Shown here in pieces: positions 1 through 7,700 of a stretch of 64,000 nt of DNA (position 1 is the stretch's first letter; every line of letters starts with the position of its first letter). The notes beneath the pieces are model-generated. The model saw only the letters and a list, made by a program, of their open reading frames with translations, made no database searches and was not told where the DNA came from. The translations under genes were made by a program, and so were the position numbers. Source of the stretch: CAKZSB01 sp964573105 (GTDB taxonomy: Bacteria > Pseudomonadota > Gammaproteobacteria > Granulosicoccales > Granulosicoccaceae); the NCBI GenBank assembly GCA_964573105.1, contig CAZNIS010000016.1, forward strand, positions 1 to 64,000. The letters are read 5' to 3'.

Positions 1-83
1 GTTGATTAAGGTGTTGTTTGTCACTAAGTCGTTGCGCGGAATCAACGACTGGCCGGGCCTGAATTGTACGCACGGTAGGGTCA

Positions 84-121
84 TAATAAAAAAGGCTGCT
101 GATGGGGGAATCAGCAGCCTT
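84..121 (-). terminator. Intrinsic terminator of hsp20
   Basis: A perfect 12-bp stem (92-103 pairing with 110-121, loop of six bases) is followed on the minus strand by a run of T (complement of 84-91). It lies 45 bases beyond the hsp20 stop codon and has the form of a Rho-independent terminator for that gene. The first 83 bases of the window hold no gene I can support. Confidence 0.88.
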
Positions 122-166
122 GCAAGATGCGACCGGCGTTGCCGCCGGTGCGCACTAGATGCTCGA

Positions 167-628
167 TCAGGCAGCTTCTACAACGGTGCCTTTATGTTCG
201 AGATTGTTGCCGCCACCGATCGCGATTCGCTTGGGCTTCATCGCTTCGGGGACCTCCTTGGCAAGCGTGATGGTTAGCAGTCCGTTGACCAGCTCGGCTC
301 CGGTGACTTCGACATGATCGGCAAGCTGAAACTTGCGTTCGAACCCGCGTGTTGCGATCCCCTGGTGCAGGTAATTACGTTCTGTTTTATCGTCAGCTTT
401 TTTGCCGCGGATGGACAGCACACCCTGCTCGGTGGTGATGTCGAGTTCACCTTCTGAAAAACCGGCTACCGCGACGGTGATAGAGTAATGATTCTCACCG
501 GTTGATTCGATATTGTATGGCGGGTAGCCCGTACTGTGATTTTGCTGTAGCGCGCCATCGAGCATGTTGGCCAGACGGTCAAAACCGATGGTGCTGCGGT
601 ACAGGGGTGAAAAGTCTATAGCGTTCAT
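167..628 (-). CDS. ibpA: Small heat-shock protein, IbpA/Hsp20 family
   Basis: ATP-independent holdase chaperone that binds unfolding proteins in the cytoplasm and hands them to DnaK/ClpB. The 153-residue protein has the IbpA-type N-terminus (SPLYRSTIGFDRL), an alpha-crystallin domain from about residue 37 to 125 with the conserved VNGLLTI strand (114-120), and the C-terminal I-x-I motif (IAI, 135-137) that drives oligomer assembly. Length matches the family. The start at 628 is chosen because AAGGAG lies six to seven bases upstream and the sequence then aligns with IbpA from residue 1; a longer open frame reaching 829 would run through the promoter and leader. It is monocistronic, between a sigma32-like promoter and a clear terminator, and diverges from the rhodanese gene. 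Confidence 0.95.
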   Translation of the reverse strand: MNAIDFSPLYRSTIGFDRLANMLDGALQQNHSTGYPPYNIESTGENHYSITVAVAGFSEGELDITTEQGVLSIRGKKADDKTERNYLHQGIATRGFERKFQLADHVEVTGAELVNGLLTITLAKEVPEAMKPKRIAIGGGNNLEHKGTVVEAA

Positions 629-629
629 G

Positions 630-654
630 CATATTCTCCTTCGGAAGCAATATG
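630..654 (-). promoter_or_regulatory. ROSE-like RNA thermometer hairpin over the hsp20 ribosome-binding site
   Basis: In the transcript, six bases CAUAUU pair with AAUAUG and an inner UUCC pairs with GGAG, so that the Shine-Dalgarno sequence is buried in a hairpin ending two bases before the AUG. The strand opposite the Shine-Dalgarno contains UUGCU, the U-(U/C)-GCU signature of ROSE elements found in front of small heat-shock genes. The leader from the predicted start of transcription is about 75 bases, within the usual ROSE range. The pairing is seen directly; thermosensing is inferred from the family. Confidence 0.65.
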
Positions 655-711
655 TTTGTTGATGAAATATCGCTTTGCACCTGACAAGCAGCGTGCGTTG
701 CGATGTTATAA

Positions 712-739
712 AGATTGGGTCGTTTTGATGATTTTCAAG
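712..739 (-). promoter_or_regulatory. Sigma32 (heat-shock) promoter of hsp20
   Basis: On the minus strand CTTGAAA (739-733) is followed after 13 bases by CCCAATCT (719-712), closely matching the RpoH consensus CTTGAAA / CCCCATnT with its 13-14 base spacing. Transcription would start near 705 and read into hsp20 at 628. Confidence 0.8.
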
Positions 740-928
740 ACTTCCCGTTTGCAGTGTTACAGCAGTTTTTAAACTGTTAACTCGTGCAACATTGTCTGCA
801 AGGAGTAAGCTGGAGCCTGCTGCTGGCAATTCAAGGATGTGGTGTGTTCGAGTTCTCGTTTAAATGGTATTGTTGTAAGTGAACCAGTGTCGTTCAAACA
901 CCTTTAATTAACATTAAGTGAGGCAACA

Positions 929-1303
929 ATGAGAAGCGCTAAAGATTATCTGGCCGAAGCCAACAGTGTAGTTCCAAAAATGCCGGCAGCCGAGGCGGTT
1001 GCCAAGCACGGCAGTGGTGCGGTGTTTGTAGACGTTCGCGACTCCAGCGCCATTGCTGACACGGGCACTATCGCCGGTGCTGCCAGAATTCCACGTGGTT
1101 TTCTGGAGTTTGCCGCCGACGATGGGATGGCTCAATTCCATAACAGTGCGATGCAAAAAGATGCGGATATTTATCTCGTTTGTGCGGCCGGTGGGCAGGC
1201 GGCGCTGGCGGGTAAGACGCTGCTGGATATGGGGTATCAGTCAGTCACTAATATCGGTGGCATCAGTGACTGGAAAGACGCTGGTGGGCCGATGGAGAGT
1301 TAG
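929..1303 (+). CDS. Rhodanese-like domain protein
   Basis: Single-domain rhodanese of 124 residues, a size typical of stand-alone cytoplasmic sulfur carriers or sulfurtransferases. It carries the VDVRD element (34-38) and the active-site loop starting with Cys85 (VCAAGGQA), which would carry the persulfide; the later segment NIGGISDW matches the usual C-terminal helix of the fold. The active-site loop has Gln where many rhodaneses have Arg, so thiosulfate may not be the substrate. It is transcribed away from hsp20 and followed by the repeat array, so it is probably monocistronic. The ATG at 929 is preceded by a weak GAGG. The family is clear, the physiological sulfur acceptor is not. Confidence 0.88.
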   Translation: MRSAKDYLAEANSVVPKMPAAEAVAKHGSGAVFVDVRDSSAIADTGTIAGAARIPRGFLEFAADDGMAQFHNSAMQKDADIYLVCAAGGQAALAGKTLLDMGYQSVTNIGGISDWKDAGGPMES

Positions 1304-1327
1304 TGGGATTTGACTTATGGGTGTGGT

Positions 1328-1790
1328 CGCGCACCTCGCTTAGGTGTCGGGTTTCCTGGGTGGCTTTGACTGGTGCTTGTGGTATCTGATATGTGGGGAA
1401 GAGTGAGGTAGGCAGGTGTTGCCTTGCTGACGCGGCGGGTTGCTGGTGGAGTTGAGGTGTGTGGGAAGCCCGACGCGTANNNNNNNNNNNNNNNNNNNNN
1501 NNNNNNNNNNNNNNNNNNNNNNNNNNNNNNNNNNNNNNNNNNNNNNNNNNNNNNNNNNNNNNNNNNNNNNNNNNNNNNNGTGTGGGAAGCCCGACGCGTA
1601 AGCGAGGCAAGTAAAGCCTATGTTGCCTTGCTGACGCTGCGGGTTGCCAGTGTCGTTTGGGTTTAGGTGTGTGGGAAGCCCGACGCATGAGCGAGGCAAG
1701 TAAAGCCTGCGTTGCCTTGCTGACGCTGCGGGTTTCCTGGGTGGCTTTGGCTGGTGCTTGTGTCGCCTTGCTTACGCGTCGGGTTTGCTG
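1328..1790. repeat. Tandem palindromic (REP/BIME-like) repeat array interrupted by assembly gap
   Basis: Two nearly complete copies repeat with an 89-bp period. Each has a left arm beginning CCCGACGCGTAAGCGAGG (1590-1610) or its variant (1679-1699), and a right arm ending GACGCTGCGGG (1623-1643, 1712-1732), so each can fold into a long imperfect hairpin with a loop of about 12 bases. Partial copies occur at 1419-1439, 1459-1479 (cut by the gap) and 1763-1783. A further stretch, GGGTTTCCTGGGTGGC plus its continuation, appears at 1349 and again at 1730. No convincing gene spans the region between 1304 and 1771. Confidence 0.85.
1480..1579. other. Assembly gap (100 N)
   Basis: Exactly 100 undetermined bases, the usual placeholder for a gap of unknown size. 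The 21 bases just before (1459-1479) and just after (1580-1600) are identical, showing that the assembly broke inside the repeat, so the true number of copies is unknown. Any open frame read through this stretch is an artefact. Confidence 0.98.
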
Positions 1791-2488
1791 GTTGGTGTGT
1801 TGGTTCGGCGTTTCGGTAACAGGGTTTTCGGCAGGTGCTTTGCCTTTTCTCGCATGCGTCTTGACGCGTTGAGCTGTCGTCGGCCGAGTGTCCATTTGTT
1901 GTACATGTACCAGCGGTGGCGCAGTGTTGCCGGGATGAGAAATTGCCAGATGGCGTTCAGTAGTTTTGTCAGCCCCAGCTTGCTTAACGTGTTGGTGATC
2001 AGTTTTCTGATCCAGTTCAACAGTGACTGCGGGATGATCAGGATGGCGATGAACATGTAGGAGCTGCTGGCTGTCACCGCCAGCAGTGCCAGTGCAACTG
2101 CACTGCGAAGCCACAGTGCGCTGCCGGTGTATCGCCGATAAACGGTTTTGATGAAATCGACAGCCCGATCTTTCCAAAGCCCCAGGGTCCGACGCCACGG
2201 TCGGTGTGAGAGTACAAAGAATCGGGTTGAAAGCTGGATGACGACGCCTCGAATCTTCAGGAAGATCGAGTTTTTCAGTAGCGCGACGACAAGTTTCGGT
2301 GTAAGGCTTTTGAATGCCGTCTTAACCCAGGCGAGCAGGGACAGGTACAGCGGCAGCAGCAGGGTTTTCTGGTGAAAGACGATCGCTGTGACACTGACAA
2401 CGAACAGAATGCCGAGCAGCGTCAGGCGCAGGCGGCTGGGGGGCGAGTTGTTCCGGGGAGTCTGGATGGGTCTGCGAGGTGCAGTCAT
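1772..2488 (-). CDS. Hypothetical membrane protein, basic termini
   Basis: Unrecognised 238-residue protein. It has a proline- and arginine-rich start, a hydrophobic segment at about residues 23-55, another strongly hydrophobic stretch near 128-160, and a very basic C-terminal 60 residues with many Lys and Arg. This suggests an inner-membrane protein with cytoplasmic basic ends, perhaps with two or three spans. It lies 29 bases downstream of the 143-residue membrane protein on the same strand and the two are probably cotranscribed. Its stop codon and last residues (KPDA) are read from an arm of the adjacent palindromic repeat, so the C-terminus may have been set by repeat insertion. No function is proposed. 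Confidence 0.6.
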   Translation of the reverse strand: MTAPRRPIQTPRNNSPPSRLRLTLLGILFVVSVTAIVFHQKTLLLPLYLSLLAWVKTAFKSLTPKLVVALLKNSIFLKIRGVVIQLSTRFFVLSHRPWRRTLGLWKDRAVDFIKTVYRRYTGSALWLRSAVALALLAVTASSSYMFIAILIIPQSLLNWIRKLITNTLSKLGLTKLLNAIWQFLIPATLRHRWYMYNKWTLGRRQLNASRRMREKAKHLPKTLLPKRRTNTPTSKPDA

Positions 2489-2517
2489 TGCACCTCGCTA
2501 TTGTGCTTTCGGTGGAA

Positions 2518-2949
2518 CTACTCGATGTCGTCTGCCTCGTCGGTAACGATCTGGCCGGTGGCACGGCGCCAGATGATCGCACCGGCGAGCCCAATCCCCA
2601 AGAATATGCTGTAGAGGATTAGCGCCAGCCATTGAATAGAGGCGGCGTTGCCGGTGGTGGCCCAGCCTTCCTGAAAGGTCAGGTAGGTGACGGCAGCGAA
2701 CAGGATCAGCACGATGACGGTGCCAACCATGCCGAGCGCCTTCCAGGCGGCGATCACCAGGGCAATATTGATCAGGATGGTGACGATGGCACCGAGAATC
2801 ACCCAGGCGTCTGTCGGGTTAGGGTGGTTGGTCACCCAGTGATACACCGACGTGCCAGACGGGTTATATGTGGCGAACACCACTATGGCGGCAATGAGTA
2901 TGCGAGTCAGCAGTACGCCGGGTGTGGAGTCTTGAATTGCCTTGATCAT
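2518..2949 (-). CDS. Small membrane protein, resembles DUF6524 family
   Basis: Protein of 143 residues with four predicted membrane spans (about 12-30, 47-68, 72-92 and 105-127) and an acidic tail (TDEADDIE). The early segment FATYNPSGTSVYHWV is the kind of conserved signature I associate with the DUF6524 family of small proteobacterial membrane proteins, but this is from memory. Function unknown. It is first in a likely two-gene unit with the 238-residue membrane protein downstream. The ATG at 2949 is the only good start; upstream lies the 309-base interval that separates it from gltD. Confidence 0.72.
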   Translation of the reverse strand: MIKAIQDSTPGVLLTRILIAAIVVFATYNPSGTSVYHWVTNHPNPTDAWVILGAIVTILINIALVIAAWKALGMVGTVIVLILFAAVTYLTFQEGWATTGNAASIQWLALILYSIFLGIGLAGAIIWRRATGQIVTDEADDIE

Positions 2950-3258
2950 GCTGGAGCCTTGTTACTCGTCATAGGTAATAATGGTTGCCAACACTACCAA
3001 ATTCGGGGGGCGCGAGGGACGCGTTGTCCATACTGCAACCGGTGTGGGCAAGGACATAGGCTGAAGAATTTTGGTGTGATTTGGCGCTAGCCCGATGTCC
3101 TAGCGAGAACAAGGCCAATCGCCATTGTGGCAGTTCACGGCGGCGCTGATCTTCACGCAGTTATGCGGGTGAGTCGCCTGTGAATCTGCGGCGCGAATTG
3201 AATCTGTCGGGTTCCAGCCGGGCATCCCGCCGGGCGGCGGGATGCGCTAGCAGTTCGG
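2950..3258. other. Intergenic region downstream of gltD
   Basis: No gene supported. It holds the hairpin listed at 3222-3245 and must carry the promoter for the two small membrane-protein genes, but no clear -35/-10 pair stands out. Confidence 0.6.
3222..3245 (-). terminator. GC-rich hairpin after gltD, possible terminator
   Basis: A perfect 10-bp stem (3222-3231 with 3236-3245) and a four-base loop begin 14 bases after the gltD stop codon. There is no T run after it on the minus strand, so it may act as an RNA 3' end stabiliser or a weak or factor-assisted terminator. Confidence 0.5.
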
Positions 3259-4719
3259 CTAGGGTAGCAGGGTGCTGCCGGTCAGGTAGCGATCTATTTC
3301 GCGCGCCGCTTCGCGGCCCTCGTTGATTGCCCATACCACCAGTGATTGCCCGCGTCGGCAGTCACCGGCGGCAAATATGCCATCTACGCTGGTTTTGTAT
3401 TGGCCGTATTCCGCCTGGTAGTTGCTGCGCGGATCGTATTGCAGCTCCAGTGGGTCGCTGCACTGGTGCTCGGGGCCGAGAAAGCCCATCGCCAGCAGCA
3501 CCAGGTCCGCCTTCCACTCGCGTTCGCTGCCGGCGACTGTCTCGAACTTGCCGTTTTTGAATTCGACTTCAACGGTCTCTACACCGGTGACCTTGCCGTT
3601 CTCGCCGACAAAGCGGGTTGAAGAGATTCGATAGACGCGCGGATCGCCGCCAAACGTGTGGTCGGATTCTTCGTGGCCATAGTCGCTGCGATGGATCTTT
3701 GGCCAGGTGGGCCAGGGGTTATCGTCGGCGCGTTGCTCTGGCGGCTGCGGGAACAGCTCGAAATTCACCAGGCTTTTGCAGCCGTGCCGCAGCGATGTGC
3801 CAATGCAGTCGGTGCCAGTGTCGCCGCCGCCAATGACGATGACGTCTTTGTCTTTGGCGCTGATGTAGGCGCCGTCGGCGTGGTTGGAATCGAGCAGGCT
3901 TTTGGTGTTCCGGGTCAGGAAATCCATCGCGAAGTGGATGCCGTCGAGTTCGCGGCCGGGGATGTCCAGATTGCGCGGCACGGTGGCACCGGTGGTCATC
4001 AGGACGGCGTCGTACTGGCTTTGCAATTCGCGAATATCGATGCTGCCATCACTACCATCGGCAACGTTGCTGTTGGTGTGGAACTCGATGCCCTCTTCCC
4101 GCAACAACGCGACTCTGCGATCGACGACGTCAGTCTTTTCCAGCTTCATGTTCGGGATGCCATACATTAAAAGGCCACCGATGCGATCGGCGCGCTCGTA
4201 GACAGCCACTTGATGGCCGGCGGCGTTTAGTTGTGCGGCGGCCGCAAGCCCGGCCGGGCCGGAACCGATCACAGCGACTTTGCGGCCGCTGCGGGTCGCC
4301 GGCGGCTGTGCGGTAATCCAGCCTTCCTCGAAGCCGCGATCGACGATCGCCATCTCGATATTCTTGATCGTCACCGCCGGGTCTGTGATGCCTAGAACAC
4401 AGGCACCCTCGCACGGCGCTGGACAGACGCGTCCGGTGAACTCCGGGAAGTTATTGGTCTTGTGCAGGCGATCGAGTGCATGTTTCCATTGATCGCGATA
4501 GACCAGATCGTTCCACTCGGGGATCAGGTTGTGGATCGGGCAGCCGTCTTCAGACTGGCAGAACGGCACGCCGCAATCCATGCAGCGCGCGCCCTGCTGG
4601 GCGAGTTTGGCCGGGTCGTGATCGGTGTAGATTTCGTCGAAGTCGAGCAGCCTGACCGCTGCCTCGCGGTACGGGGCGGGTTTGCGATCGAATTCGATAA
4701 AGCCTGTGGGTTTTCCCAT
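3259..4719 (-). CDS. gltD: Glutamate synthase (NADPH) small subunit
   Basis: Beta subunit of NADPH-GOGAT. It takes electrons from NADPH through FAD and iron-sulfur clusters to the large subunit, which makes two glutamates from glutamine and 2-oxoglutarate. The protein has 486 residues. Cys46, Cys49, Cys54 and the later CPAPCEGAC group bind the N-terminal 4Fe-4S clusters; GSGPAGLAAAA is the FAD site and VIGGGDTGTDC the NADPH site; a C-terminal IFAAGDCRRGQSLV segment is typical. The start at 4719 (MGKPTGF) matches the usual N-terminus; the open frame extends 24 codons further but would overlap the end of gltB. It follows gltB by 25 bases, forming a gltBD operon. Confidence 0.96.
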   Translation of the reverse strand: MGKPTGFIEFDRKPAPYREAAVRLLDFDEIYTDHDPAKLAQQGARCMDCGVPFCQSEDGCPIHNLIPEWNDLVYRDQWKHALDRLHKTNNFPEFTGRVCPAPCEGACVLGITDPAVTIKNIEMAIVDRGFEEGWITAQPPATRSGRKVAVIGSGPAGLAAAAQLNAAGHQVAVYERADRIGGLLMYGIPNMKLEKTDVVDRRVALLREEGIEFHTNSNVADGSDGSIDIRELQSQYDAVLMTTGATVPRNLDIPGRELDGIHFAMDFLTRNTKSLLDSNHADGAYISAKDKDVIVIGGGDTGTDCIGTSLRHGCKSLVNFELFPQPPEQRADDNPWPTWPKIHRSDYGHEESDHTFGGDPRVYRISSTRFVGENGKVTGVETVEVEFKNGKFETVAGSEREWKADLVLLAMGFLGPEHQCSDPLELQYDPRSNYQAEYGQYKTSVDGIFAAGDCRRGQSLVVWAINEGREAAREIDRYLTGSTLLP

Positions 4720-4744
4720 TCTCTTTATGCGCTCCGCGTGCTGA

Positions 4745-7700
4745 TCAGGCGCTGGTTTCCAGCGAATTGTTGATACCGTCGTTGGCTGCATTACCCGATT
4801 GGGCCACTTTGCGTTCTTCCAGGACGCGTTTGTAGTCCGTTGGCATCACCTTGACGAAGTGAGCGATCTCGTCGCGCCAGTTGCGCAGGATACGCGTGGC
4901 GACGCTTGAGCCCGTGTACTTCAGGTGGCGCTCGATGAGATCGCGCAGTTCTTCGACATCGGCCGCGGCGCGCAGTGATTCGAGCTCGACCATGCCGGTG
5001 TTGCACCTGGCGGCAAAGCGTTTGTCGGGATCCCAGATGTAGGCGATGCCGCCGCTCATGCCGGCGGCGAAGTTTCGCCCGGTGTGGCCAAGCACCACCA
5101 CGCGCCCGCCTGTCATGTATTCGCAGCCATGATCGCCAACGCCCTCGACGACCGCGCTGGCCCCGCTGTTGCGCACGCAGAATCGCTCGGCGGCGACACC
5201 GCGCAGGTAGCATTCACCGCTGGTGGCACCGTAGAGCACGACGTTGCCGGCGAGAATGTTTTCATGGGCTTCGAATGCACTCTTGCGTGGCGGATAGACA
5301 ATGATCCGTCCACCGGACAATCCCTTGCCGACGAAATCGTTGGTATCACCTTCGACCTCGAGCGTCACGCCCTTGGCGAGCCAGGCGCCAAAGCTCTGGC
5401 CGGCGCTGCCGGAGAACTTGAAGTGAATGGTATCGTCGTCGAGCATCTGCGGGCCGACGTCGCGAATGATGCGATTCGACAACATGCCGCCGACCACCCG
5501 ATTGGTGTTGATGATCGGCAACTCGTGGTAGACCTTGCTACCGTTCGACAACGCCGGTGCGGCCAGGCGAATCAGCTCGTTGTCGAGCGCTGCATCGAGA
5601 CCGTGATCCTGCGTGTGTATGCAGTGTGCGCCAAGGAAGTTCTCGGGCTTTTCGATCGGCGCCAGCAGGCGCGACAAATCCAGGCCTTTGGCTTTCCAGT
5701 GTTCGACGGCTGTCTCGACAACCAGTGCGTCGACGCGCCCAACCATCTCGGTGACGGCGCGAAAGCCTAGCTCTGCCATGATCATGCGCAGTTCCTTGGC
5801 AACCATGAAAAGATAGTTGACCACGTGCTCGGGTTGCCCCTTGAACTTCTTGCGAAGCTCGGGATCCTGGGTGGCAATACCGACCGGGCAGGTGTTCAGG
5901 TGACACTTGCGCATCATGATGCAGCCCAGTGCGATCAGCGGTGCGGTAGCGAGACCATATTCCTCGGCACCCAGCAGAGCGGCGATGGCGACGTCGCGAC
6001 CGGTTTTGATTTGACCGTCGGTCTGCAGCACCACGCGCGAGCGCAGGTTGTTGAGGACCAGTGTCTGGTGGGTCTCGGCCAGGCCCAGTTCCCACGGCAC
6101 GCCGGCGTGCTTGATGGAGGTCAGCGGCGAGGCGCCGGTGCCACCGCTATCGCCGGCAATCACCAGGTGATCGGCGCGCGCTTTGGTCACACCTGCGGCG
6201 ACGGTGCCCACGCCCACTTCGGCACCCAGCTTCACGCTGATGCGCGCTTGCGGATTGGCATTCTTGAGATCGTGGATCAGTTGCGACATATCCTCGATCG
6301 AGTAGATGTCGTGGTGCGGTGGCGGGCTGATCAACCCGACGCCGGGCGTTGAATGACGCAGACGGGCGATGTAGTCGTCGACTTTGCCACCGGGCAGCTC
6401 GCCGCCCTCACCGGGCTTGGCGCCCTGGATGATCTTGATCTGCAGTTCATCGGCGTTGCTGAGGTAATTGATGGTGACGCCAAAGCGGCCGCTGGCCACC
6501 TGTTTGATCGCCGAGCGTTTGGAATCGCCATTGGCCATTGGCACAAAGCGTTTTTCATCTTCGCCGCCCTCGCCGGTGTTGGACTTTCCGCCCATGCGAT
6601 TCATGGCGATGGCGAGGGTTTCGTGTGCTTCGGCGCTGATACTGCCAAAGCTCATCGCGCCAGTGGCGAAGCGTTTGACGATGTCAGATTCCGGCTCCAC
6701 TTTATCCAGCGGTATCGGTCCGCCATTGACGCCCTTGTTGAAATCCAGCAGACCGCGAAGGTTGGCTGCACGGGTGCTCTGCTCGTTCATCTGGTGAGCG
6801 AACTTCCAGTAGGCATCCTCGCTGTTGGTGCGCGCCGCGACCTGCAGGCTGGCGATGCTGGTTGGATCCCACATGTGGGTATCGCCGGTGCGACGCCAGT
6901 GAAAGTCGCCCGGGTTTGGCAGTACGGTGACATTGGCGGCATCGCCGGCCGGGTAGCCGAGGCGATGACGGCGTTGCATCTCTTCGGCCAGCACGCCGAG
7001 GCTGACCCCTTGAATCTGGCTGGCAGTGCCGACGAAGGCGCGCTCGACGACGTCATCGGCTAGACCGACGATCTCGAAAATCTGCGCGCCTTTGTATGAC
7101 TGCAGCGTCGAGATGCCCATTTTACCCATGACTTTCATCATGCCTTTGGCGACTGCCTTGCGGTACGAGGTGAGGACGTCGGCATCCGAATTGACGTGCG
7201 CCAGTGAATCGAATTTTCCATCCGCGCGCGCCTGCCACAGGGCTTCGAAGGCCAGATACGGATTGATGGCATCGGCACCGTAGCCGACCAACAGGCAGTG
7301 GTGGTGGACTTCGCGCGCCTCGCCAGTTTCCAGCACCAGGCCGATCTGCGTGCGCTTGTGCTTGGCTACCAGATGGTGATGGACGCTGCCAATTGCGAGC
7401 AGTGCGCTGATCGGTACGCGGTTAGCGTCGACGCCGCGATCGGACAGCACGATCAGGCTGTAACCTTCATCGATCGCCGCGAGTGCCTCGCTGTTGATTC
7501 GATCGAGCGCCTCGTCCAGGCCTTTGGCACCGGAGTCGGCGGCGAAGGTGATATCGATGGTGCGCGTGCGCCAGTCGCGGTAGTCGAGTGTTTTTAGCGA
7601 GGCGAGCTCATCGTTGGACAGAATTGGGTGAGGGATGCGCAGGCGGTGGGCGTGTGTCTCGGTGGTTTCGAGCAGATTGCGCTCGGGGCCGATATAACAT

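Noticed and set aside
2..277. Open frame at the left edge, plus strand
   Set aside because: It crosses the hsp20 terminator and the end of hsp20 in antisense, with no ribosome site or motif.
1263..2198. Long minus-strand open frame through the N gap (also 1340-1699)
   Set aside because: It is read through undetermined bases and the repeat array, which gives low-complexity repeated peptides; it also overlaps the membrane-protein gene in another frame.
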